This document shows positions 1 to 7,373 of a stretch of DNA of 16,143 nt, in pieces. Location of the stretch: positions 1 to 16,143 of the forward strand of contig QFNC01000036.1 of assembly GCA_003240695.1 (NCBI GenBank), given 5' to 3'. Made by a program: the position numbers and the translations under genes. The notes beneath the pieces are model-generated. The model was not told the origin of the DNA, made no database searches, and saw only the letters and a list, made by a program, of their open reading frames with translations. Source of the DNA: Pseudoxanthomonas suwonensis. Lineage in GTDB: Bacteria > Pseudomonadota > Gammaproteobacteria > Xanthomonadales > Xanthomonadaceae. Each line of letters opens with the position of its first letter. The stretch's first letter is position 1.

Positions 1-95
1 AGGCCGCCGCCGAGAAGCTCGAGACGATCTTCCTGCGCACCCGCCACAAGCGCACCGTCCCGGTGACGATCCACGACACCTGGTGGCGGGAGTGA
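1..95 (+). CDS. 3' end of an unidentified CDS (partial)
   Basis: An open frame enters from the left edge (codons start at base 3) and ends at TGA 93-95, giving about 30 residues rich in Arg, Thr and Trp and ending in TWWRE. I do not recognise the family from so short a tail. The stop overlaps the GTG start of the next gene in a GTGA arrangement, which indicates translational coupling. It therefore probably belongs to the same operon as the TorD-like chaperone and may have a role in molybdoenzyme function, but that is inference from position only. The coding assignment rests on the stop-start overlap and on frame continuity. Confidence 0.6.
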   Translation, partial: AAAEKLETIFLRTRHKRTVPVTIHDTWWRE

Positions 96-760
96 CCGAT
101 CCTTTGCCCCCGCGGGCGGCCGATGCCGTGGTGCCGGAGGTGCCTGCGGAGGTGGCCCGGGCGATCTCGCAGGTGGCCGCGGATCGTGGCGACACCTGGC
201 GGATCATCGACCGGGTGCTGGCCCGGCCCGATGTCGATCTGGTGCGGGTGATCCGCGACGGCAGCCTGCTGGAGGATCTGCGTCGCTCGATCCACTGGCT
301 GGACGAGGACTCGGTGAGGTTCCTCGAGGCCGATGCGACGCTGGGCGTGCTGGCCCGCCGCTCCGCCCGCATCCCCGAGCAGAGCGACCTGGACGAGCTC
401 GGCGAGGACTTCGCACTGCTTTTCACGCCCGGCCAGGACGGATCCCCGGCCGAGCTGGACGCCGGGCGCTCGGCGATCCGGGAGGCAGCCCGGAGAATGA
501 CCGAGCTGTGCGAGGCGGAGTCCTCCGCCTGGGGCTCCGGGGACGTGCAGGCCGGCAAGGATCTGCGTGCTGAGCAGGCGCAGCTGCTGGAGAGCGAGCT
601 GGTGCCGGGCACCCCTGGCTGGGCGCACGCACTGCACGCCGACGCGCGGCGCCCCTTCTACCGGATGATCGCGCGGCTGATCGTCTCGGCCCTCTCGGTG
701 GAGACCGGGCGCGACTTCGATCGCACCGTCTTCGCAGCCGGGCCTCGTGCGGGCCAGTGA
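92..760 (+). CDS. TorD/NarJ/DmsD-type molybdoenzyme chaperone
   Basis: A predicted cytoplasmic, all-helical protein of about 222 residues. Chaperones of this family bind the Tat signal peptide and apo form of a molybdopterin oxidoreductase and hold back export until the cofactor is inserted. Visible family-like features are an acidic stretch leading into EDFALLF near the middle, matching the family's conserved L..dy..LF segment, and a C-terminal block in which a helix, a Trp (GWAHAL) and an RPFYRMIARLI helix follow each other as in TorD homologues. Similarity is weak, as is usual in this fast-evolving family. I prefer GTG at 92, which overlaps the upstream stop by 4 nt; an in-frame GTG at 83 would add three residues. 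Its likely client is the TtrA-like subunit encoded at 3244-6426, which has a Tat signal. Confidence 0.6.
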   Translation: MTDPLPPRAADAVVPEVPAEVARAISQVAADRGDTWRIIDRVLARPDVDLVRVIRDGSLLEDLRRSIHWLDEDSVRFLEADATLGVLARRSARIPEQSDLDELGEDFALLFTPGQDGSPAELDAGRSAIREAARRMTELCEAESSAWGSGDVQAGKDLRAEQAQLLESELVPGTPGWAHALHADARRPFYRMIARLIVSALSVETGRDFDRTVFAAGPRAGQ

Positions 761-820
761 GAGCGCACCGCCGCGGTCAGGGGCGCACCGCTGCGGCCCG
801 GAGGGCGCCGCTGGGGTGCG
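761..820 (+). repeat. Three imperfect 20-bp tandem units
   Basis: Bases 761-780, 781-800 and 801-820 align as consecutive 20-bp units. Units 1 and 2 share 16 of 20 positions, with the core GCGCACCGC[C/T]GCGG; units 2 and 3 share about 14 of 20. The array starts at the first base after the chaperone stop codon. Confidence 0.6.
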
Positions 821-861
821 ACGGACCCGTGAATTACGCACCATCAGCGGCCACATAATTC

Positions 862-877
862 CAGGACCAACGTCCTG
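862..877 (+). promoter_or_regulatory. Hairpin CAGGAC-N4-GTCCTG in ttrB leader
   Basis: This is a perfect 6-bp inverted repeat around a 4-nt loop (caac). It lacks a T-tract, so it is more likely an operator or leader hairpin than a terminator. Confidence 0.4.
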
Positions 878-888
878 AAAACTGCGTT

Positions 889-909
889 CCGGCCCGAAAA
901 AACGGCCGG
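889..909 (+). promoter_or_regulatory. Hairpin CCGGCC-N9-GGCCGG in ttrB leader
   Basis: A perfect 6-bp GC stem encloses the loop CGAAAAAAC. It lies about 95 nt before the ttrB start. Its role is unknown. Confidence 0.4.
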
Positions 910-934
910 TCAGCGCCATGGGACGGACCAAAGC

Positions 935-951
935 TTCTATTTTCTATAGAA
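935..951 (+). promoter_or_regulatory. AT-rich palindromic site upstream of ttrB
   Basis: TTCTAT occurs at 935-940 and again at 942-947, where it forms the perfect palindrome TTCTATAGAA (942-951). The first copy also pairs with ATAGAA at 946-951 around a 5-nt spacer. Such an AT-rich palindrome stands out in this GC-rich DNA and lies 50 nt before the start codon, so it is a candidate operator or -10 region. The regulator is unknown. Confidence 0.4.
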
Positions 952-1001
952 CTTCGGCGCAGGATGGGAGCATCCCGCTTCTCGACGACAAGGACGCTCC
1001 C

Positions 1002-1709
1002 ATGGCCAAGGTTCCTCTGACCCTGCACCGCCGACCGCCCACCCAGGGCGACACCCCGGTGCCGGACGAGAACTCACCGCAGTGGGCGATGGTCATCGAC
1101 CTGCAGAAGTGCGTGGGCTGCGACTCCTGCACCGTGGCCTGCAAGGCCGAGAACCGCACCCCGCCCGGCATCAGCTACAACGTGGTGCTCGAGGAGGAGA
1201 CCGGCGAGTTCCCCAACGTGCGCCGCACCAATGTTCCCCGTCCCTGCATGCAGTGCGACAACCCGCCGTGCGTCTCGGTGTGCCCGGTCAACGCCACCTA
1301 CAAGGCGGAGGACGGCACCGTCGTGATCGACGCCGAGCGCTGCATCGGCTGCCGCTACTGCATCACCGCCTGCCCCTACGGCGCCCGTTCCTTCGACTTC
1401 GGTGAGAGCTACGAGCAGGAGATGCAGGGCTTCGACACCGTGCAGGCCCCCGAGTGGGGCGTGGACCGCGGTGAGCGCGGCGGCCAGTTCTCCACCCCCG
1501 TCGGCACGGTGCGCAAGTGCACCTTCTGCACGCACCGCCTGGCCCGGGGCGAGGAGCCGGCATGCTGCGAGACCTGCATCGGCGACGCCCGCTACTTCGG
1601 CGACATGAACGACCCCGAGTCCGTGGTGTCCAAGCTCGCCGCCGATCCCCGCGCGTTCCGGCTCAAGGAAGAGCTCGGCGCCGCTCCCCGTGTCTACTAC
1701 CTGCGCTGA
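1002..1709 (+). CDS. ttrB: Tetrathionate reductase-type 4Fe-4S subunit (TtrB-like)
   Basis: This 235-residue electron-transfer subunit of the DmsB/PsrB/TtrB family should carry four [4Fe-4S] clusters passing electrons from the membrane subunit to the molybdenum subunit. Cysteine groups are visible at residues 37/40/43/47, 82/85/90/94, 114/117/120/124 and 173/176/(188,189)/192. There is no Tat signal, so it would be exported bound to TtrA. I chose ATG 1002 because AAGGA at 990-994 sits 7 nt upstream and conservation begins shortly after. The frame is open to an ATG at 918, but that extension covers the palindromic leader and looks non-coding. The NrfD-like gene starts 9 nt after its stop. PsrB, PhsB and ArrB are alternatives; the ttr choice rests on gene order and on the catalytic subunit. 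Confidence 0.8.
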   Translation: MAKVPLTLHRRPPTQGDTPVPDENSPQWAMVIDLQKCVGCDSCTVACKAENRTPPGISYNVVLEEETGEFPNVRRTNVPRPCMQCDNPPCVSVCPVNATYKAEDGTVVIDAERCIGCRYCITACPYGARSFDFGESYEQEMQGFDTVQAPEWGVDRGERGGQFSTPVGTVRKCTFCTHRLARGEEPACCETCIGDARYFGDMNDPESVVSKLAADPRAFRLKEELGAAPRVYYLR

Positions 1710-1718
1710 GAGGTCGTC

Positions 1719-3242
1719 ATGAGCACCGCCGTCACCGAACCGGGGCCCACGTCGGCCCCGCGCCCCGCCCCGCAGGAGCCCGCCCGCTCCTCCGGTGGCC
1801 CCCTGGCCCGCCTCCGCGCCGATCATCGCCGGCGCAGCGAGATCGCCTACGCCGACACCAACACCCCGATCCGCACCATCAACCGGCGCAAGCTGCTGTG
1901 GTACGCGGGCCTGGCCCTGGTGATCGCCGTGACCGCATGGCCCGTGCTGGACCGGCTGATCAACGGCCTGCAGGTCACCGACCTCACCAGCGCCATGCCG
2001 TGGGGCGCCTGGGTGGCGCTGTACATCTTCTTCGTGGGGCTGTCCGCCGGCGCCTTCCTGCTGTCCTCCCTGGTGTACGTGTTCGGGATGTACCAGTTCG
2101 AGCGGATTGGCCGGGCCGCCCTGACCAGCGCCATCGTGTGCATGGGGGTGGCGCTGGCCTTCATCGGCTTCGACCTGGGCCGCTGGGACCGCGCCGCCTC
2201 CACGATGTACTGGTTCCACTGGACCAGCCCGCTGTCGTGGGAGGTGCGGTTCTACGTCATCTACATCGCCCTGCTGATCGCGGAGCTCACGGTGGCGCTG
2301 CTGGTGCACAAGCGCCTGGTGCGCAACGTGCACCGCGCCCACACGGCGCTGCGGGTGCTGGGCATCATCGGCCTGCCGCTGGCGATCTTCGGCGTGCACG
2401 GCGGCACCGGCACCATCTTCGCGGTGGTCGAGGCGCGCGGCATGTGGTTCGGCGGCCTGTTCCCGGTGATCTTCGTGCTCTCGGCGATGGTCTCCGGCAC
2501 CGCGCTGCTGACCCTCGTGTACTGGGCACAGTCCAAGGCGGTGGGGCGGCCCATCGACCACGGCCTGATGCGAGGCCTGGCGACGGTGCTCTCCGCGGTG
2601 CTGGCCATCGACCTGGGCCTGACGTTCTACGAGTACATCGTGCCGTTCCTGTCCAACCAGCACCACGACATGGGCATCATGAGCATCCAGATGTTCGGCC
2701 CGTTCTGGTGGACGTTCTGGATCGTGCAGCTGCTGCTGGGCATGATCATCCCGTTCATCATCACCATCACCCCGCTGAAGAAGCGCACCGGTCTGGTGGT
2801 GGTGGCCGCGGCCCTCACGGTGATCGGCATCATCGCGGTGCGGTTCAACATCGTGGTCCCGCCGCTGCTGCCGCCCATCATCGACGGCTACCCGGTCAAC
2901 GACTACTTCCCCACGCTCAGCGAGATCGCCGTGTGCATCTGCTTCATCGCGATCGGGATGCTGGTGTACTCCCTGTTCGCCGAATGGCAGCCGATCCACG
3001 AGCCGGATCCCGACGAACGCGAGCGCATCACGGCCGATGCGGACTCCCTGGGCGGCGAGGTGCTGCACGGCGGGGAGCACGATGCGGCCGCCGTCGGCGT
3101 GGCGACCGCGACGACCAGCACCGCGCAGGCCGCCCGGACCACCCCGGCTGCCCGCACCGCTTCCGATCCACGCACCGCCCACTCCTCCCCCACGGACCGG
3201 CCCCCGCACGGGCCCGGCACCGCGACCCCCGAAGGACGATGA
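1719..3242 (+). CDS. ttrC: NrfD/PsrC-family quinol-oxidising membrane subunit (TtrC-like)
   Basis: A 507-residue integral membrane protein of the NrfD/PolyG family. It is expected to oxidise quinol and pass electrons to the TtrB-like subunit. I count about nine or ten hydrophobic segments between residues 48 and 430, including LLWYAGLALVIAVTAW and WIVQLLLGMIIPFIITI. The first 45 residues are Pro-, Ala- and Arg-rich and soluble. After the last helix (about residue 415) comes an unusual tail of roughly 85 residues, first acidic, then rich in Ala, Thr and Pro, which typical NrfD proteins of 320-400 residues lack. The start is supported by GAGAGG at 1708-1713. It sits between ttrB and ttrA, the same order as Salmonella ttrBCA. 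Confidence 0.8.
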   Translation: MSTAVTEPGPTSAPRPAPQEPARSSGGPLARLRADHRRRSEIAYADTNTPIRTINRRKLLWYAGLALVIAVTAWPVLDRLINGLQVTDLTSAMPWGAWVALYIFFVGLSAGAFLLSSLVYVFGMYQFERIGRAALTSAIVCMGVALAFIGFDLGRWDRAASTMYWFHWTSPLSWEVRFYVIYIALLIAELTVALLVHKRLVRNVHRAHTALRVLGIIGLPLAIFGVHGGTGTIFAVVEARGMWFGGLFPVIFVLSAMVSGTALLTLVYWAQSKAVGRPIDHGLMRGLATVLSAVLAIDLGLTFYEYIVPFLSNQHHDMGIMSIQMFGPFWWTFWIVQLLLGMIIPFIITITPLKKRTGLVVVAAALTVIGIIAVRFNIVVPPLLPPIIDGYPVNDYFPTLSEIAVCICFIAIGMLVYSLFAEWQPIHEPDPDERERITADADSLGGEVLHGGEHDAAAVGVATATTSTAQAARTTPAARTASDPRTAHSSPTDRPPHGPGTATPEGR

Positions 3243-3243
3243 G

Positions 3244-6200
3244 ATGACCGAGACCACCACCCCCCAGCATCCGGCTCCCGAGGAGTCCGGCGGCGTCTCC
3301 CGCCGCGCGGTGATCGGCGGCATCGCCGGCGGCGCCGTGGGCGCCGGCGCCCTGGGCGTCATGTTCCACGAGGGCTTCGGCCCCCGGTACACGCAGGAGA
3401 CCCCGCACGGCACCGGCACGGACGACGACGCGTACACCGCCGAGGACGTCATCTACACGATGTGCATGCAGTGCAACACGTACTGCACGCTCAAGGTGCG
3501 CCTGGCCGATGCCGGGGACACCGGCGCCACGTCCCTGGTGCGCAAGATCGCCGGCAACCCGTACAGCCCGCTGATGCAGCAGCCCCTGCCGGCCATCCCC
3601 TACGACACCCCGCTGGAGGAGGCCGTGAAGGGGATCGGCGACATGGCCCGCGACTCCAAGTCTCGCTCCGGCGGCGTGGCCTGCCTGAAGGGCCAGGCCG
3701 GCATCCAGACCGTCCACGACGCCAAGCGCATCACCAAGCCCCTGAAGCGGGTGGGTGACCGCGGCTCGGGCCAGTGGGTGACCATCTCCTGGGAGCAGGC
3801 CCTCGAGGAGATCGCGAACGGGAGCGACCTGGGCACCCCCGGATTCAAGGATTGGTGGGCCTACGCACCCGAGGACGAGGTGATGGGCGACGCCGCCAAG
3901 GTCGAGGCAGGCGAACTCACCCAGGAGCAGTTCGAGCAGACCTGGGGCGACACCCTCATCGACCCGAAGCGGCCCGAGCTGGGCCCGAGGTCGAACCTGC
4001 TGACCATCCTGTGCGGTGAACGGCAGAACCTGCTGGGCGTGCGCTTCGGCAACAACATCTTCGGCACCGTCAACCAGTACAACCACGGCGGCACCTGCGG
4101 CATGACCGGGGTGCAGGGCAACGTGCACACCCACCCCACCACCAACTACCAGCGCATGTACGCCGACATCGACGAGTGCCGCTACCTGGTGGTGTGGGGC
4201 ACCGAGCCGCTGACCGCGCAGAAGGGCCCCACCTGGCTGGCCCCGCGCATCTCCGTGGCGCGCCGGCGCGGCATGAAGATGGTGGTGGTCGACCCGCGCA
4301 TGTCCAAGACGGCCGAGAAGGCGGACCGCTGGGTGCCCGTGGAGCCGGGCAAGGACATGGAGCTGGCCCTGGCCATCGGACGCTGGATCGTGGAGAACGA
4401 GCGCTACGACGAGCAGTACCTGCGGGCCCCCGGGAAGGCGGCCGCCACCGAGATCGGTGAGCCCACCTGGTCCGACGCCACCTACCTGATCAAGCTCGAC
4501 GACCCGAAGAAGGGGCGGCTGAGCATGGTGGACCTGGGTCGCGCCGAGCCCCCGCAGCCGGATGAGGAGGGCAACACCCCCGACCCCGAGCAGGTGGTGC
4601 TGGTGGGCGGGGAGCCCCAGGGCGCGGACACGACCACCGAGCTGGCCGACCTCGAGGTGGACACCACCATCGACGGCCACCGCGTCAAGAGCGTGTTCAC
4701 CCTGCTCAAGGAGCGCCTGCTGGAGCGGGAGATCGCGGATCTCGCCGGGGAGGCCGGCGTGGACGAGGAGGTGGTGGCCGAGATCGGCAGCGACTTCACC
4801 GCCCAGGGCAAGAAGGCCTGCATCATGAGCTACCGCGGCCCGGCGATGCACACCAACGGGTACGACACCATCCGCGCGATCGGCTACCTGAACTTCCTGA
4901 TCGGCAACCACGACTGGAAGGGCGGCCACATCGGCGCCCAGAAGGGCTTCTCCCCGACCGAGGGCAGGTACGACATCAACAAGGTGCCCGGCGGCAACAA
5001 GGGCTGGGGCACCACCATCGCCCGCCAGAAGGCGAAGTACGAGGACTCCTCGTTCTTCAAGGAGGACGGCTACCCGGCCAAGCGCCGCTGGTACCCGTTC
5101 CCGGGCAACATGTGCCACGAAGTGATCCCCTCGGCAGCCGTGGGCTACCCGTACTCGATCAAGGCGCTGTTCATGAACCGCCACTCCCCGCTGAACTCCA
5201 GCCCGGGGGCCAGCAGGATCGCGAAGCAGCTGGCGATGACCGACAAGATCGAGCTGGTGGTCTCCTTCGACATCACCCTGGGCGATTCGTCGATGTACGC
5301 GGACTACGTGCTGCCCGACCTCACCTACCTGGAGAAGTTCACCCAGGAGTCGATCTACCCCTCCCAGCAGTACGCGGTCACACAGCTCGGACAGCCCACC
5401 ACCCGGGCTTTCGAGGGGCCGCGCCCGGTGGAGGACTTCTACATCGAACTGGCCAAGCAGCTGGACCTGCCCGGCGTGGGCGAGGGCGCGTTCGGTCCCG
5501 GCACCTCCCTGGACTCCTCCAGCGACTACTGGCTGAAGATGGCCGCCAACGTCGCCTACGCCGGCCAGGAGCCCGTGCCGGATGCCAGCGCGGAGGAGCT
5601 CGAGCTGTTCAGCCGCACCCGCCGCAAGGCCCTGGGCGACACCTTCGAGGAGGACCGCTGGAAGCAGGCGGTCACCGCGGAGGAGTGGCCCAAGGTGGTC
5701 TACGTGCTCAACCGCGGTGGCCGGTTCTCCGGTCAGGCGGCGGAGCGGGCCGACGGCTACGAGGGCGAGTGGCTCAAGCATCGCTACGAGGGCCTGTGCC
5801 AGTTCTACGACCCCAAGACCGCGGCCCTGAAGGACTGCATGACCGGGGAGAACTACGACGGTCTGGCGAAGATCCGGCCGGTGATGAAGTCCGACGGCAC
5901 GATCATCGGCCCCACCGACGACCGCCCGCTGCACTTCGTGAACTGGAAGAGCCGCCACATGGGCACCCATCGCACCGTCAACAACGCGTGGCTGCGGGAG
6001 ATCCGGCCCGAGAACTACCTGTGGATCAACGCCTCCGACGCCGCCGAGCGCGGCATCGAGAACGGTGACCGGGTGCGGGTCACCTCCCCCACGGCCACCG
6101 TGGAGTCCACCGCGATGGTGCTGCAGGGCCTGCGCCCCGGCACCGTGGGGGCCGAGGCCGCCTTCGGCCACAAGGGCTATGCGGCCGGTGAGGTCACGAT

Positions 6201-6426
6201 CGACGGGGAGCCCATCGCCGGCGTGAGCGCCTACGGCCACACCAAGGCCGCCCAGAACGTGGTGCCCGGCAGCGAGGAGTTCGGCTTCGGCGGTGCCCGC
6301 TCGGCGGGCTTCGCGGTCAACGAGCTGCTGGAGGAGGACACCGTGCTGGGCGGCGGCGGTCTCACCGACCCGATCGGTGGCGGCGCCGCCCAGCTGGACA
6401 CCTGGGTGCAGGTGGAGAAGATCTGA
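3244..6426 (+). CDS. ttrA: Tat-exported molybdopterin oxidoreductase, tetrathionate reductase-type (TtrA-like)
   Basis: A 1060-residue catalytic subunit of the DMSO reductase superfamily. If TtrA, it reduces tetrathionate to thiosulfate on the outer face of the membrane. A Tat signal is visible (SRRAVIGG from Ser19, then a Gly/Ala hydrophobic stretch). The N-terminal [4Fe-4S] cysteines are C74, C77, C81 and C147. Cys285 in NHGGTCGM is the probable molybdenum ligand; it is an ordinary Cys codon, not UGA. Segments such as PTWSDATYL and the C-terminal dinucleotide-binding domain (HFVNWKSRHMGTHRTVN onward) fit the TtrA branch. The length fits TtrA (about 1000 residues) better than PsrA or PhsA (about 760). 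ATG 3244 has GAAGGA 7 nt upstream; a longer open frame to 3037 merely overlaps ttrC. Related ArrA-type arsenate reductase is not excluded. Confidence 0.75.
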   Translation: MTETTTPQHPAPEESGGVSRRAVIGGIAGGAVGAGALGVMFHEGFGPRYTQETPHGTGTDDDAYTAEDVIYTMCMQCNTYCTLKVRLADAGDTGATSLVRKIAGNPYSPLMQQPLPAIPYDTPLEEAVKGIGDMARDSKSRSGGVACLKGQAGIQTVHDAKRITKPLKRVGDRGSGQWVTISWEQALEEIANGSDLGTPGFKDWWAYAPEDEVMGDAAKVEAGELTQEQFEQTWGDTLIDPKRPELGPRSNLLTILCGERQNLLGVRFGNNIFGTVNQYNHGGTCGMTGVQGNVHTHPTTNYQRMYADIDECRYLVVWGTEPLTAQKGPTWLAPRISVARRRGMKMVVVDPRMSKTAEKADRWVPVEPGKDMELALAIGRWIVENERYDEQYLRAPGKAAATEIGEPTWSDATYLIKLDDPKKGRLSMVDLGRAEPPQPDEEGNTPDPEQVVLVGGEPQGADTTTELADLEVDTTIDGHRVKSVFTLLKERLLEREIADLAGEAGVDEEVVAEIGSDFTAQGKKACIMSYRGPAMHTNGYDTIRAIGYLNFLIGNHDWKGGHIGAQKGFSPTEGRYDINKVPGGNKGWGTTIARQKAKYEDSSFFKEDGYPAKRRWYPFPGNMCHEVIPSAAVGYPYSIKALFMNRHSPLNSSPGASRIAKQLAMTDKIELVVSFDITLGDSSMYADYVLPDLTYLEKFTQESIYPSQQYAVTQLGQPTTRAFEGPRPVEDFYIELAKQLDLPGVGEGAFGPGTSLDSSSDYWLKMAANVAYAGQEPVPDASAEELELFSRTRRKALGDTFEEDRWKQAVTAEEWPKVVYVLNRGGRFSGQAAERADGYEGEWLKHRYEGLCQFYDPKTAALKDCMTGENYDGLAKIRPVMKSDGTIIGPTDDRPLHFVNWKSRHMGTHRTVNNAWLREIRPENYLWINASDAAERGIENGDRVRVTSPTATVESTAMVLQGLRPGTVGAEAAFGHKGYAAGEVTIDGEPIAGVSAYGHTKAAQNVVPGSEEFGFGGARSAGFAVNELLEEDTVLGGGGLTDPIGGGAAQLDTWVQVEKI

Positions 6427-6433
6427 GGTCCCG

Positions 6434-7354
6434 ATGGCAACGAGGCGGGACCGGCAGACGGAAAGCGGCACGCGATCAGCAGCGGGGCGCCCACCAGGCG
6501 TGCCCGTGGGGGCCGACGTCCCCAAGCGGATCGCGGAGGCCGCCCTCCGCTCCGACGGCACCCTGACCCTGCGCTGCGCCTCGGCACGCCGGCGCGGAGC
6601 GACCGGGCCGGGCAGCTGCCACGACGTCTCGTGCCTGCAGGCGCTGCATCCGGAGACCCTGGCCGGGGCGGCCGGGCACCTGGGGGACGACGGCCTGCTG
6701 GTGCTTCTGCACGGTGACTGCTGCGCGTCGATCTCCCTTGCCCTGCGGCAAGCCCAGGCACTGCTCACCGGGGCCGGCTCCTACGTGAGGCTGGAGCTGA
6801 GGAGCGCCTCTGCAGGGCCCGAGCGCCGACCGGATCGTGCACGGGACGGGGCCGGGTTCTCCCGCCGTGACCTGCTGCGCTCCCTACGACGGGACCCCCC
6901 GGCGCCATCCCCGCATCCGACCGCGGGGATGGGGAATCCGCCGTCGGTGCCGGCTGTGAGCGGCCCGCGCGGTGTGCTGCTGGCCGCCCTTCCGTCGGCC
7001 CCGGTGCCGATCCCCGAGGCCGGGCCGGGCTGCACCGGATGCCGCGTGTGCGAGCGACTGTGCCCCACGGATGCCCTGGAGTGGCGCGAGAGCCGCGAGG
7101 GCGGCCGACTCACAGTGACTCCCGCGGACTGCATCACCTGCGGCCTGTGCGTGCGCAGCTGCCCCGAGGACGTGCTCGCCCTCACGGCGACAGCGCCGGC
7201 GAACAGCCCCACCGAACGGGTGGCCAGCATCACCACCCCGCGCTGTGACCGCTGTGGGGCGGCACAGAATCCACATGACCAGCGCTTGTGCACTGCCTGT
7301 CGCAGCAGGGAGAGCCTCCTGGAGGACGTCCTGGCCCAGGTCGACGGCGGCTGA
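6434..7354 (+). CDS. Multi-cluster ferredoxin-like protein, NapF-like, with zinc-ribbon-like tail
   Basis: A 306-residue protein starting 7 nt after ttrA, with TGAGGT as the ribosome site, so probably part of the same operon. Residues 40-118 form a Cys-containing module (C48, C62, C67, C96, C97) resembling the small MvhD-like or redox modules found in some ferredoxins. An SRRDLLRSL motif follows at 143-151, reminiscent of the SRR-x-FLR motif of NapF. Two classic [4Fe-4S] motifs come next (C200/203/206/210-Pro and C233/236/239/243-Pro). The end has a CxxC-x11-CxxC pair (C271, C274, C286, C289), possibly a zinc ribbon or rubredoxin-like knuckle. The SRR motif is internal, so it is not a Tat signal. 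A role in electron supply or cofactor maturation for TtrA is inferred from context and from NapF. Confidence 0.65.
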   Translation: MATRRDRQTESGTRSAAGRPPGVPVGADVPKRIAEAALRSDGTLTLRCASARRRGATGPGSCHDVSCLQALHPETLAGAAGHLGDDGLLVLLHGDCCASISLALRQAQALLTGAGSYVRLELRSASAGPERRPDRARDGAGFSRRDLLRSLRRDPPAPSPHPTAGMGNPPSVPAVSGPRGVLLAALPSAPVPIPEAGPGCTGCRVCERLCPTDALEWRESREGGRLTVTPADCITCGLCVRSCPEDVLALTATAPANSPTERVASITTPRCDRCGAAQNPHDQRLCTACRSRESLLEDVLAQVDGG

Positions 7355-7360
7355 ACGGCC

Positions 7361-7366
7361 TAAAAT
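7361..7366 (+). promoter_or_regulatory. -10 element (TAAAAT) for leaderless blaI
   Basis: TAAAAT matches the TANNNT consensus and ends 7 nt before ATG 7374, so transcription would begin at or next to that codon. No ribosome binding site is visible upstream of either candidate ATG. Confidence 0.6.
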
Positions 7367-7373
7367 GACGACC

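Larger units (their letters stand above)
761..1001 (+). promoter_or_regulatory. Intergenic leader upstream of the ttrB-like gene
   Basis: This 241-nt gap is the longest non-coding stretch on the left side and becomes unusually AT-rich after about base 830. It holds a three-copy 20-bp repeat (761-820), an inverted repeat GGTGCG/CGCACC (815-820, 837-842), a perfect hairpin CAGGAC-caac-GTCCTG (862-877), a second perfect 6-bp stem CCGGCC/GGCCGG around an A-rich 9-nt loop (889-909), and a palindrome TTCTATAGAA (942-951). CATAAT at 854-859 resembles a -10 box, but I see no convincing -35. The ttrB-like gene probably has its own promoter and regulator or leader structure here. No known riboswitch, FNR or Rex site could be matched by eye. 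Confidence 0.55.

Noticed and set aside
934..955. Resemblance of the AT-rich palindrome to an FRT/lox-type recombination site
   Set aside because: Only a short partial similarity (GAAGTTC and TATAGAA pieces on the minus strand); no recombinase gene nearby and the spacing does not fit.
918..1001. Upstream ATG extension of ttrB
   Set aside because: The extension covers an AT-rich palindromic leader and has no ribosome site; ATG 1002 has AAGGA at proper spacing.
1074..3452. 792-codon minus-strand frame opposite ttrB and ttrC
   Set aside because: Low-complexity, His/Asp/Arg-rich shadow of two strongly supported genes.
4096..4104. Possible selenocysteine at the molybdenum ligand of TtrA
   Set aside because: The ligand codon is an ordinary Cys codon (TGC) in GGTCGM; there is no in-frame TGA in the gene.
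3028..6768. 1246-codon open frame on the minus strand opposite ttrA
   Set aside because: It is a mirror of GC-rich codon bias: its product is a His/Gly/Val/Leu-rich sequence without domain motifs, while the plus strand encodes a clear molybdoenzyme.
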